DNA of 64,000 bases, from the NCBI RefSeq assembly GCF_021531355.1, contig NZ_JADYTS010000007.1, positions 1-64,000 of the forward strand. Reading direction: 5' to 3'. The stretch comes from Leyella stercorea (lineage in GTDB: Bacteria > Bacteroidota > Bacteroidia > Bacteroidales > Bacteroidaceae). Of the stretch, positions 42,267 through 50,902 are shown piece after piece. The notes beneath the pieces were generated by a model. It saw only the letters and a list, made by a program, of their open reading frames with translations. It was not told the origin of the DNA and made no database searches. Position numbers and translations under genes: made by a program. Numbering within the stretch: position 1 is the stretch's first letter; the number at the start of each line of letters is the position of its first letter.

Positions 42267-43499
42267 ATGAAAAATTACCTTTTATTTTTATTGTCTTTCT
42301 TTTTATGTGTGCTTAATGTAAGTGCACAGAAGTATGAGATTGAATGTGCGCGTGGCGATTCAGCCAATGTATATCCTGCTTCCATTGAAAAAATGGATTA
42401 TGAAGGTCGGGTGGATACATTTTGGAATGTTGCTTCCGAGGAAGTGGCTTTTCGAATTGCTGAAGGCGAAATAATAGAAGCGATAGGCCGTAAGGACGGC
42501 TCGCAGAACCTATCTGGAGGTTTCAAATTATCTTATTTAATCTTTAAGAAAGATGGCAAATTATGGGGTGTTTCAACTGAGGATGTGGTGTTTTCAGATG
42601 AAAATCCTGAAGGTGTAAAAGACCGCCTGCTTTCTGAAAATGACATTGTGAAGCACACTTTGCAAGGCAAGCTTTTCAGGTCGTATATACCTTATATTAT
42701 AATAGCCTTACTGTTTTTAGGTGTTTTTTTGTTCAGTGGATATTCTCTAAAACACAAAAAATACCTACCTATGGCTCGGATTGTGATACCTGTTGGTATT
42801 TTGGTGGGGTCGCTTCTTGAGATATGGGCTTATAGTGTGCTTGGTACAGAGTGTTTCTGGTGGTGTGACCGTGAACATTTCGGTTTTTGGTCGTCATTGT
42901 TGCGCATTATTCCGTTTGCATTGATTGTTTTGTATCAGTGCATGAGTATAAAGATATATGAACAGATCCTTTTTGGAGAGGACTTTAATGGTGATGTAGA
43001 TGATGGAATATCTATAAAACCAGCTCTTTACAGTATTTTAGGTGTTGTGCCAGCTGTTATTGTTGTGGCTTTGATACAGTTGGCACTCGGCTTAAATAAT
43101 ACTATTCTTGGTGATATTATTATTCTCATAGGAGGATTGGCAGCTCTTCTTGGAGGTGTATTGCTTTCTGCAAAGCGAAACAGTGAGCGGTTTGGAAGTT
43201 TTAAAATGGGTTTGGCTGTCACGATATTCGGAATAATATATATAATAGGTTGTATAGTTGCTGTTTGGGGACTTATAGTTGTGGTGTTCAAACTAATCAT
43301 TCAGATAATAATGATAGCTGTGGCTATTGGATTTATATTTTTTGTATTGCCCAAAGATATATTTAGTAGCAATGGTGGTGGAGGCGGTGGAGCTTCGCAG
43401 CCTATGTGGAGGGATGAAGACGGAGGAATGCATGTGTCTCGTGGTGATGCCGAAAGGGCAAATGAAAGAATAGCCGAACGTAAGAGGGGAAATGATTAA
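42267..43499 (+). CDS. Hypothetical membrane protein with signal peptide
   Basis: A 410-residue protein that I do not recognise. It has a cleavable signal sequence ('LLFLLSFFLCVLNVSAQ'), an extracytoplasmic domain of about 120 residues, and then about six hydrophobic helices (from 'YIPYIIIALLFLGVFLFSGY' on). The end is glycine-rich followed by a charged tail, 'WRDEDGGMHVSRGDAERANE', which should be cytoplasmic. It is single, with a promoter-like TATATTTG at 42222-42229 and its own terminator. Divergent from clpB, which raises a possible stress-related role, but nothing in the sequence proves it. Confidence 0.75.
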   Translation: MKNYLLFLLSFFLCVLNVSAQKYEIECARGDSANVYPASIEKMDYEGRVDTFWNVASEEVAFRIAEGEIIEAIGRKDGSQNLSGGFKLSYLIFKKDGKLWGVSTEDVVFSDENPEGVKDRLLSENDIVKHTLQGKLFRSYIPYIIIALLFLGVFLFSGYSLKHKKYLPMARIVIPVGILVGSLLEIWAYSVLGTECFWWCDREHFGFWSSLLRIIPFALIVLYQCMSIKIYEQILFGEDFNGDVDDGISIKPALYSILGVVPAVIVVALIQLALGLNNTILGDIIILIGGLAALLGGVLLSAKRNSERFGSFKMGLAVTIFGIIYIIGCIVAVWGLIVVVFKLIIQIIMIAVAIGFIFFVLPKDIFSSNGGGGGGASQPMWRDEDGGMHVSRGDAERANERIAERKRGND

Positions 43500-43514
43500 T
43501 TTGGTCATATAGTA

Positions 43515-43554
43515 AAGACGAAAAGATTGCTTACAAATGTGGTCTTTTCGTCTT
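43515..43554 (+). terminator. Terminator after the membrane protein gene
   Basis: AAGACGAAAAGA-N16-TCTTTTCGTCTT is a perfect 12-bp stem followed by AAGTTTTAG. Confidence 0.8.
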
Positions 43555-43645
43555 AAGTTTTAGTCCTATTGGTCTTATAACTATTTTGGTTTATTAAAAA
43601 TCGCAAATAAATTAATTGTGATTAAAAAATATTTTATTTAACTTG

Positions 43646-43714
43646 CTTGGTTTAGAAAAAAAGTATACTTTTGCAAAGTAAACATCAAATGCAGACATAA
43701 GCTATCGTCTGCAT
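43646..43714 (+). promoter_or_regulatory. Promoter and leader hairpin of the sialic acid operon
   Basis: TTGG (43646) and TATACTTTTG (43664-43673) resemble the Bacteroidetes -33/-7 pair. Downstream, ATGCAGAC-N10-GTCTGCAT (43689-43714) is a perfect 8-bp inverted repeat that would lie in the 5' leader or serve as an operator. Confidence 0.55.
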
Positions 43715-43771
43715 AACTAATCGAATAAACTAAAACCCAAATATTAAGTATACACTAACTGATAGAAACTG

Positions 43772-45010
43772 ATGAAAAGAAGTAAGTTTTACCCGTGGGT
43801 AGTCGTTGCGCTGCTCTGGGTTGTGGCACTTTTGAATTACATGGACCGTCAGATGCTCTCCACAATGCAGGAGGCTATGAAGGCCGACATCGCCGAATTG
43901 AACAAAGCTGAGGCTTTTGGTGCGTTGATGGCGGTTTTCCTTTGGATATACGGAATTGTAAGTCCGTTTGCCGGAGTGGTAGCCGACCGCGTGAGCCGAA
44001 AGAAGCTCGTTGTGGGCAGTTTGTTCGTCTGGTCAGCCGTGACATATCTCATGGGCTATGCCACCGACTTTCAGCAGCTCTATTGGTTGCGTGCTCTTAT
44101 GGGTATAAGCGAGGCGCTTTACATCCCGTCAGCACTCTCGCTAATAGCCGACTGGCACGAAGGCAAGTCGCGTTCGCTCGCCATTGGCATCCACATGACC
44201 GGTCTTTACGTAGGTCAGGCAATAGGTGGATTCGGCGCAACAGTTGCCGCCATGTTCTCATGGCACTCTACATTCCACTGGTTTGGCATCATCGGTATAG
44301 CCTACTCGGTAGTGCTCGCCCTCCTTCTGCACGATAAGCATAAGGGCACAGCAGCCGTTGCAGCAGCCAATCCCACAGCGGGTCAGCCTAAGGAGACCGT
44401 CTGGCGCGGACTTAGCGTGGTGTTCTCTACCTGGGCTTTTTGGGTAATTCTAATCTATTTTGCCGTTCCGAGTCTGCCGGGTTGGGCTACTAAGAACTGG
44501 TTGCCAACGCTCTTTGCCGAGAATCTTGGCATTCCTATGTCGCAGGCAGGACCTATGTCGACCATTACCATTGCCGCCTCGTCGTTCATCGGCGTCATCG
44601 TGGGTGGCGTGTTGTCGGACAAGTGGGTGCTGCGCAACATACGCGGACGTGTCTATACCAGCGCCATCGGATTGGGTATGACCATCCCTGCACTCGTATT
44701 GCTGGGCTTAGGCCATAGCATCGTGGCTGTAGTAGGAGCCGGACTGCTCTTCGGTATGGGCTACGGAATGTTCGACGCCAACAACATGCCTATACTCTGT
44801 CAGATTATCTCAGCCAAGTATCGCGCCACAGCTTACGGTGTCATGAACATGGTGGGCGTGTTTGCCGGTGCAGCCGTGACACACCTGTTGGGCAAATGGA
44901 CCGACGGAGGCAACCTCGGACTTGGTTTTGCCGTGCTGGGCTGCATCGTTCTCGTGGCACTCGTGCTGCAGCTGAGCTGTCTGAAGCCTACAACCGACAA
45001 CAAGGAGTAA
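43772..45010 (+). CDS. nanT: MFS transporter, probable sialic acid permease
   Basis: A 412-residue 12-helix major facilitator. 'LLNYMDRQMLSTM' in helix 1, 'GVVADRVSRKKLVV' between helices 2 and 3 and 'GVLSDKWVLRNIRGR' in the second half are the family signatures. It is the first gene of an operon with N-acetylneuraminate lyase and an epimerase, the same set as in Bacteroides nan operons, so import of N-acetylneuraminate is the likely role. Related anion or hexuronate permeases look alike, so the substrate is inferred from context. Confidence 0.85.
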   Translation: MKRSKFYPWVVVALLWVVALLNYMDRQMLSTMQEAMKADIAELNKAEAFGALMAVFLWIYGIVSPFAGVVADRVSRKKLVVGSLFVWSAVTYLMGYATDFQQLYWLRALMGISEALYIPSALSLIADWHEGKSRSLAIGIHMTGLYVGQAIGGFGATVAAMFSWHSTFHWFGIIGIAYSVVLALLLHDKHKGTAAVAAANPTAGQPKETVWRGLSVVFSTWAFWVILIYFAVPSLPGWATKNWLPTLFAENLGIPMSQAGPMSTITIAASSFIGVIVGGVLSDKWVLRNIRGRVYTSAIGLGMTIPALVLLGLGHSIVAVVGAGLLFGMGYGMFDANNMPILCQIISAKYRATAYGVMNMVGVFAGAAVTHLLGKWTDGGNLGLGFAVLGCIVLVALVLQLSCLKPTTDNKE

Positions 45011-45080
45011 TGCTACGTCAGACACATATTATATATAAATATAAGGTTTAATATTACATACTTTTAAATACAAACAGACT

Positions 45081-45998
45081 ATGGAAAAGATTATCGGACT
45101 TATCGACGCTCCGTTTACACCTTTCTATGCAAACGGTGACGTCAATCTTGAACCAATCGAGGCTTATGCCAAGATGTTGCAGAAGAACGGACTCAAGGGC
45201 GTTTTCATCAACGGTTCGTCGGGCGAAGGCTATATGCTCACCACCGAGGAGCGCATGCTGCTTGCCGAGCGTTGGGTGTCGGTAGCTCCGGAGGGCTTCA
45301 AGGTGATTGTGCATGTAGGTAGCTGCTGCCTGCGTGAGAGTGTGCGTCTGGCTGAGCATGCACAGAAGATAGGTGCATGGGGTATCGGTTCGATGGCTCC
45401 TCCATTCCCGAAGATCGGTCGTATAGAGGAACTTGTAGAGTACTGCGAGACAATTGCCAATGCAGCTCCTAATCTTCCTTTCTACTACTATCATATCCCT
45501 GCATTCAATGGCGCTTTCCTGCCCATGCTCGACTTGCTGAAGGCTGTTGACGGTCGCATCGCCAACTTCGCCGGCATCAAGTACACATACGAGTCGCTCT
45601 ATGAGTACAACCAGTGCCGTCTCTATGCCGATGGCAAGTATGATATGCTCCATGGTCAGGACGAGACAATACTCCCGAGCCTTGCACAGGGTGGCGCACG
45701 TGGTGGCATCGGTGGCACAACCAACTACAACGGACGTGAGCTTACAGGCATCATCGAGGCTTGGAACAACGGCGACATCGAGACAGCACGCGAGAAGCAG
45801 AACTTCTCACAGGCCGTTATCAACGTCATCTGCCACTTCCGCGGCAACATCGTTGGCGGCAAGCGCATCATGAAGCTCCTCGGTTTCGACCTCGGACCAA
45901 ACCGTGTACCGTTCCGCAACATGACTGATGAGGAAGAGGCTCAGATGAAGAAGGAGCTTGAGGAGATAGGTTTCTTTGAGCGTGCCAATAAGTTTTAA
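45081..45998 (+). CDS. nanL: N-acetylneuraminate lyase
   Basis: A 305-residue DHDPS-superfamily aldolase that splits N-acetylneuraminate into N-acetylmannosamine and pyruvate. 'NGSSGEGYMLTTEER' (residues about 45-59) is the G-S-x-G-E carboxylate-binding motif, 'FYYYHIPAF' near 136 carries the catalytic Tyr, and the Schiff-base lysine is residue 167 in 'AGIKYTY'. It lies between the permease and the AGE epimerase, as in Bacteroides fragilis nanLET. Confidence 0.93.
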   Translation: MEKIIGLIDAPFTPFYANGDVNLEPIEAYAKMLQKNGLKGVFINGSSGEGYMLTTEERMLLAERWVSVAPEGFKVIVHVGSCCLRESVRLAEHAQKIGAWGIGSMAPPFPKIGRIEELVEYCETIANAAPNLPFYYYHIPAFNGAFLPMLDLLKAVDGRIANFAGIKYTYESLYEYNQCRLYADGKYDMLHGQDETILPSLAQGGARGGIGGTTNYNGRELTGIIEAWNNGDIETAREKQNFSQAVINVICHFRGNIVGGKRIMKLLGFDLGPNRVPFRNMTDEEEAQMKKELEEIGFFERANKF

Positions 45999-46031
45999 AC
46001 CATCGTCGGCTGACGAACAAACTATAAAGAA

Positions 46032-47219
46032 ATGAACGTAAAAGAATATATTCAGTCTTGGGCAGACTCATACAAGAAGGATCTGACCGAGAACATCATG
46101 CCGTTCTGGATGGAACACGGTTGGGACCGAGTGAATGGCGGTGTCTATACTTGTGTAAATCGTGACGGATCGTTGATGGATACAACCAAGTCGGTATGGT
46201 TTCAGGGCCGTTTTGCATTCATTTGCGCCTACGCTTACAACAATATCGAGAAGAACCAGGAGTGGCTCGACGCAGCCAAGTCGACACTTGAGTTCATCGA
46301 GAAGCATTGCTTCGACGAGCAGGGCCACATGTATTTCTCGGTGACAGCCGAAGGACAGCCCTTGCGCAAGCGCCGTTATGTATTCTCGGAGACATTCGCC
46401 TCGATAGCAATGTCGGAATATGCACTCGCCACAGGCGACCAGCATTGGGCACAGCGCGCACTCCAGGTGTTTGAGGATACACAGCGCTTCCTCGCTACTC
46501 CGGGCTTCCTGCCTGCCAAGTTTGAGCCGAACGTGCAGATGCAGAGCCACAGCATCATCATGATTCTCATCAATGTGGGCTCTTGCATACGCAAGGTCAT
46601 TGACGACCCGAAGCTCACAGCACAGATTGACGAGTCTGTCGCGAAACTCAAGAAATACTTCATCCACCCCGAATTCAAGTGTCTGCTTGAGACAGTAGGA
46701 ATGAACGGCGAGTTCATCGATACCAACGAAACCCGCACAATCAACCCCGGTCATTGCATCGAGACATCATGGTTTATCATGGAAGAGGCAAAGCTGCGCG
46801 GTTGGGACAAGCCTATGTTCGATATGGCCCTTCAAATTCTTGACTGGTCATGGGACTGGGGTTGGGACAAACAATACGGTGGAATCATCAACTTCCGTGA
46901 CTGTAAGAACCTCCCGGTGCAGGACTATTCGCAGGACATGAAGTTCTGGTGGCCGCAGTGCGAGACCATTATCGCATCGCTCTATGCCTACCTCGGCACC
47001 GGCGACGAAAAGTATCTGTATCGCCATGAGCGCATCAGCGAGTGGACATACGCCCACTTCCCCGATGCCGAATACGGCGAGTGGTATGGCTATCTGCATC
47101 GCGACGGAACAGTGGCACAGCCCGCAAAGGGCAACCTCTTCAAGGGTCCGTTCCATATTCCGCGCATGATGATCAAGAGCTATATGCTCTGCCAGGAGAT
47201 TTTGAAGAAACTTGATTAG
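46032..47219 (+). CDS. nanE: N-acylglucosamine 2-epimerase (AGE family)
   Basis: A 395-residue (alpha/alpha)6-barrel epimerase that would convert N-acetylmannosamine to N-acetylglucosamine after the lyase step. Typical segments are 'FWMEHGWDRVNGGVYTC', 'KSVWFQGRFAFICAYAYN', 'NPGHCIETSWFIMEEAK' with the active-site His, and 'DMKFWWPQCETIIA'. Bacteroides uses this AGE-type enzyme in place of the proteobacterial NanE/NanK pair. A strong terminator follows at 47237-47278, so it likely ends the main transcript. Confidence 0.9.
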   Translation: MNVKEYIQSWADSYKKDLTENIMPFWMEHGWDRVNGGVYTCVNRDGSLMDTTKSVWFQGRFAFICAYAYNNIEKNQEWLDAAKSTLEFIEKHCFDEQGHMYFSVTAEGQPLRKRRYVFSETFASIAMSEYALATGDQHWAQRALQVFEDTQRFLATPGFLPAKFEPNVQMQSHSIIMILINVGSCIRKVIDDPKLTAQIDESVAKLKKYFIHPEFKCLLETVGMNGEFIDTNETRTINPGHCIETSWFIMEEAKLRGWDKPMFDMALQILDWSWDWGWDKQYGGIINFRDCKNLPVQDYSQDMKFWWPQCETIIASLYAYLGTGDEKYLYRHERISEWTYAHFPDAEYGEWYGYLHRDGTVAQPAKGNLFKGPFHIPRMMIKSYMLCQEILKKLD

Positions 47220-47236
47220 TATTACTCTTAGATAAC

Positions 47237-47278
47237 AGGGTGTGGCAAAAGCTTGATGTGCAAGCCGTGCCACACCCT
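47237..47278 (+). terminator. Terminator after nanE
   Basis: AGGGTGTGGCA...TGCCACACCCT gives a strong hairpin followed by TTTTGTTTT. Confidence 0.88.
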
Positions 47279-47309
47279 TTTGTTTTACAACAAACTTAGA
47301 TAGTGCCCA

Positions 47310-48398
47310 ATGAAAAGATTTTTATTCCTTATATTATTATTCGTTTCACTCTTCCAAGCATCGGCTTCAGCCCAGCGTGTAAGTCCGGTCTTTGGATTTC
47401 CTGCTACCGAACCCGGCTATTCGCTCGGCGTGTCGGCATGCTACGCCGGACAGATAGGCGACTGGATTGTTGTGGCTGGCGGATGCAATTTCCCCACGCC
47501 GGGCAAGAAGACATATTATGCCGGCATATATGCAGCACGCATCGACAGCGACGTGCTCAACTGGCGACTCGTAGGAATGCTGCCCGAACCGGCAGCTTAT
47601 GGAGTTACAGCAGTGAGCGGCGACAGTCTGCTCTTCATCGGAGGCAACAACAGCAATCATGCGTTGAAGACTGTGTATAGCATTCATCTGAATGGGGTGG
47701 GCGAGCATGCCGATGTTAAGCGCCTTGCAGATATGTCATGTACGGTAGACAATATGGCTGTGGCGCAGAGTGATGGCAATGTGTATGTAGTGGGAGGCAA
47801 TCATGACGGCAAGCCTTCGGCAGGCGTTCTGGCTCTCGACTTGAGGGATTCTAATCCTTCATGGCGCAATGTTGGAGCTATACCGGGCTGCGCCCGTGTG
47901 CAGCCTGTAGCCGCTGCACTCGACGGCAAACTTTATGTTTGGGGCGGATTCTTTGCCAATGGCGAACAAAGCGAAGTGCATACCGACGGTAGCTGCATGG
48001 ATATTGCTACTGGAAAGTGGACAAGTGTGGCTGCACCGAAATCTGTAGAAAGTCGCGAAATGACTCTGGCAGGAGGTATAGCGTGGACAGACAATGGCAA
48101 GATTTACGCCACGGGTGGCGTCAACAAGGATATTTTCCTTGATGCTATAAGCGGCCGTTATGAGCGAGTGAAGCAAGCCGACTATCTCAACCAGCCCATC
48201 TCTTGGTATCGCTTCAGCGGAAATCTGTACGAGTATGATGTCGAGAAGGGAGCGTGGCTAAAGACACGCTTTGCCGACAATGGTCTGGCACGTGCAGGAG
48301 CTCAGATGGTAGTCACGCAGAAAGGAGGTTTCTACATAGGCGGCGAACTGAAACCCACATTGCGCACGCCACAGATTGTAATCTTATATAAAAAGTAA
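47310..48398 (+). CDS. Cyclically permuted mutarotase (NanM-like, kelch propeller)
   Basis: A 362-residue exported protein with a signal peptide ('LFLILLFVSLFQASASAQ'). The rest is a series of kelch-like blades: 'GDWIVVAGGCNFPTPGKKTY', 'GDSLLFIGGNNSN', 'GNVYVVGGNHDGKPS', 'GKLYVWGGFF' and 'NGKIYATGGVNKD'. These match the cyclically permuted N-acetylneuraminate mutarotases, which speed the alpha-to-beta conversion of free sialic acid in the periplasm. The position after nanE agrees, although a terminator stands between. Confidence 0.87.
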   Translation: MKRFLFLILLFVSLFQASASAQRVSPVFGFPATEPGYSLGVSACYAGQIGDWIVVAGGCNFPTPGKKTYYAGIYAARIDSDVLNWRLVGMLPEPAAYGVTAVSGDSLLFIGGNNSNHALKTVYSIHLNGVGEHADVKRLADMSCTVDNMAVAQSDGNVYVVGGNHDGKPSAGVLALDLRDSNPSWRNVGAIPGCARVQPVAAALDGKLYVWGGFFANGEQSEVHTDGSCMDIATGKWTSVAAPKSVESREMTLAGGIAWTDNGKIYATGGVNKDIFLDAISGRYERVKQADYLNQPISWYRFSGNLYEYDVEKGAWLKTRFADNGLARAGAQMVVTQKGGFYIGGELKPTLRTPQIVILYKK

Positions 48399-48552
48399 CA
48401 CAAATACCTATATAAACGGCAAATTGAAAGCAAAAAACTATGTAAAAACTTTTTTATTCCAACGTTATTTGTTACTTTTGCCATTGCTATAGACTAAAAG
48501 TCAGAGCGAATCTAGATTTTTACGTTAAAACTAAATCTAATAAAATAAGATT

Positions 48553-49467
48553 ATGAAACCAACTCTTTTTCTCCTCGCTGCAGGTATGGGCAGCCGTTAT
48601 GGCGGTCTGAAGCAGCTCGATGAGCTCGGTCCTCATGGTGAAACCATCATGGACTACTCTATCTATGACGCTATCAATGCAGGCTTCGGCAAGCTCGTAT
48701 TCGTTATCCGTAAGGATTTCGAGGATGACTTCCGCCGTATCGTTCTTTCAAAATACGAGGGTCACATTCCTTGCGAACTCGTGTTCCAGAGCCTTGACGC
48801 ACTGCCAGAGGGATTCACATGTCCGGCTGAACGCACCAAGCCTTGGGGTACAAACCACGCTGTAATGATGGGTCAGAACGTTATCAACGAGCCGTTTGCA
48901 GTAATCAACTGTGACGATTTCTACGATCGTGACTCGTTCAACGTAATGGGCAAGTGGCTCAGCGAGCTTCCTGAGGGTTCAAAGGGCAAGTATGCTATGG
49001 TAGGTTTCCGTTGCGGCAACACATTGTCTGATAGCGGTACTGTAAGCCGTGGCGTATGTTCTAACGACGACGCTCATCACCTTACATCTGTAGTAGAGCG
49101 TACAAAGATCCAGCGCATAGACGGTGTTGTTAAGTATCTCGACGAGGACGGCGAGACATGGGTGGCTATTCCTGACAACACACCGGTTTCAATGAACTTC
49201 TGGGGCTTCACTCCTGACTACTTCGAGTACAGCAACGAGTTCTTCAAGACATTCCTTTCTGACCCGAAGAATATGTCAAACCTCAAGAGCGAGTTCTTCA
49301 TTCCTCTGATGGTTGATAAGCTCATCAACGACGGTACAGCTACTTGCGAGGTTCTCGATACTACATCTAAATGGTTCGGCGTAACTTATCCAGAGGATCG
49401 TCCCGGCACTGTCGAGAAGTTCCAGAAGTTGCACGACGAGGGTGTTTATCCCGACAAGATGTTCTAA
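48553..49467 (+). CDS. Sugar-phosphate nucleotidyltransferase-like protein
   Basis: A 304-residue protein of the NTP_transferase fold. 'LFLLAAGMGSRYGGLKQLDE' (residues 4-23) is the glycine-rich nucleotide loop, 'NCDDFYDRDSF' near residue 118 is the metal-binding aspartate region, and 'PVSMNFWGFTPDYFE' near 213 follows. The exact sugar phosphate cannot be told. It is a single gene with a TTACTTTTG promoter-like box at about 48470-48480 and a terminator after it. Confidence 0.85.
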   Translation: MKPTLFLLAAGMGSRYGGLKQLDELGPHGETIMDYSIYDAINAGFGKLVFVIRKDFEDDFRRIVLSKYEGHIPCELVFQSLDALPEGFTCPAERTKPWGTNHAVMMGQNVINEPFAVINCDDFYDRDSFNVMGKWLSELPEGSKGKYAMVGFRCGNTLSDSGTVSRGVCSNDDAHHLTSVVERTKIQRIDGVVKYLDEDGETWVAIPDNTPVSMNFWGFTPDYFEYSNEFFKTFLSDPKNMSNLKSEFFIPLMVDKLINDGTATCEVLDTTSKWFGVTYPEDRPGTVEKFQKLHDEGVYPDKMF

Positions 49468-49540
49468 TCATCAATCATGCAAACAATATGTGGCTCGAAC
49501 GGCTGTAATGTATAGCTCGAACGGCTGCATAAACAAATAA

Positions 49541-49569
49541 GGCGGAGCTCCTGCAAAGGATGCTCCGCC
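49541..49569. terminator. Bidirectional terminator between convergent genes
   Basis: GGCGGAGC...GCTCCGCC hairpin followed by ATTTTTGTTT serves the nucleotidyltransferase gene and possibly the opposing lactonase gene. Confidence 0.85.
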
Positions 49570-49618
49570 ATTTTTGTTTGGGCTATTTCCGCATGTCGTA
49601 AGGCTTATACCTTATTCT

Positions 49619-50773
49619 TTATTTATCGGCAAACTGTATGCACACGGGTTTGCCGAGCTTTATGTCATTGTGTGTGTTAGTGAGTTTTCCGGTCAGTTTG
49701 TCGCGTCGGAACACCTCAATCATGTTGCTGTCGCGGCACGCTACAAGCAGATACTTGCCGTTTGGAGTGATGGCGAAATTGCGTGGATGGGCTGATGTGG
49801 GCTGAAATCCAACGTTGGTGAGCAATCCTGTCTTTGCATCTACAGCGTGAATGGACACTCTTTCGTCCTTCAATCGGTGTGAAGCGTAGACGAATTTGCC
49901 GTCGGGCGATATATGAATGTCGGCACTTCCCGCTGTCTTGGTCAGCGATGCCTGCACACGCTGCAACTCACGCATATTGCCGTTGTTGTAGCCAAGCACC
50001 GTAATGCTGCCGTCGAGTTCGCCAATCAGGTAAGCCACATCGCCCTTCTTATTGAACACAATATGTCGCGGTCCGGTGCCTTTGGGTGCGGTGTATATCT
50101 CTTTTGGGTTGCTAAGGAAAGCTTTTTCGGCATTACCAAGGAAAGCTTCGCTTGCGTTATTGACATCAAAACGCCATATACAATCGTTGCCGAGATCGTT
50201 GGCTATCATGTAACGACGGTCGGGAGTGATGCGGCAACAATGAATATGAGCATCCACATCATTTCCTTTGAACATACACAGATACTGGCTTTCAGGTGCT
50301 ATAGAGCCGTCTTCACGGATTGGAAACACCGAAATGTCGCCACCGTTATAATTGGAAGTCACAAGATGACGGCCATAAGCCATTATGTTGCAGGGTGCAG
50401 CACCAGGCATATTCTTGATGTGTGATGTTGCAGCTGTGCCGCAATGCTGGCTGTTGATGAGCGAAAGCGTGCCCTTAGAAGCGTCAAAGCTGAACGCACT
50501 TGCACCACGTCGCTCGTCGTCGTATTCATTGACGGCGTACACACGGGTGGCATTGTCGTTGAAGATGAGAAACGACGGATTGCCCGACTTGATGCTGCTG
50601 ACCGCTTCAGCCTTTCCGCTTTCTTGGTTGAAGCGATATACGTATATGCCCTCAGAAGTGCTCTGGTCGGTGTAAGTGCCTACTATCATTGTGAGATCGT
50701 TGCCGGCAAACGATTGTAATCCGGCAAAAGCGGCAGCCACAGTAGCTGTCAATAGTCTTTTGGTTCGGTTCAT
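49619..50773 (-). CDS. Lactonase-family beta-propeller protein (6-phosphogluconolactonase-like)
   Basis: A 384-residue exported protein. Residues 1-23 form a signal peptide ('LLTATVAAAFAGLQSFAG'). Seven-bladed propeller signatures follow: 'LTMIVGTYTDQSTSEGIYVY', 'YGRHLVTSNYNGGDISVFPI', 'HCCRITPDRRYMIANDLGND' and 'HPRNFAITPNGKYLLVACRD'. This is the PF10282 family, whose cytoplasmic members (YbhE/Pgl) hydrolyse 6-phosphogluconolactone; an exported one may act on another lactone. A single gene with no operon partner. Confidence 0.88.
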   Translation of the reverse strand: MNRTKRLLTATVAAAFAGLQSFAGNDLTMIVGTYTDQSTSEGIYVYRFNQESGKAEAVSSIKSGNPSFLIFNDNATRVYAVNEYDDERRGASAFSFDASKGTLSLINSQHCGTAATSHIKNMPGAAPCNIMAYGRHLVTSNYNGGDISVFPIREDGSIAPESQYLCMFKGNDVDAHIHCCRITPDRRYMIANDLGNDCIWRFDVNNASEAFLGNAEKAFLSNPKEIYTAPKGTGPRHIVFNKKGDVAYLIGELDGSITVLGYNNGNMRELQRVQASLTKTAGSADIHISPDGKFVYASHRLKDERVSIHAVDAKTGLLTNVGFQPTSAHPRNFAITPNGKYLLVACRDSNMIEVFRRDKLTGKLTNTHNDIKLGKPVCIQFADK

Positions 50774-50847
50774 TTCAATATATATTTGTTGCCTGCAAAT
50801 TTAAATATATTTTCCCGGTTTATCACAGATTTATAGTTACAAAGTTG

Positions 50848-50855
50848 TAACTTTG
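50848..50855 (+). promoter_or_regulatory. -7 box of the OPT transporter gene
   Basis: TAACTTTG fits TAnnTTTG and overlaps the palindrome GTTACAAAGTTGTAAC (50837-50852). It is 47 bp upstream of the ATG. Confidence 0.5.
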
Positions 50856-50902
50856 CAAAATATACTACGAACGAAACAATTAATAACAAATAACACTATA
50901 AC

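Noticed and set aside
49489..49525. Direct repeat 'gctcgaacggctg' as an operator
   Set aside because: It lies between a stop codon and a terminator, with no promoter to control.
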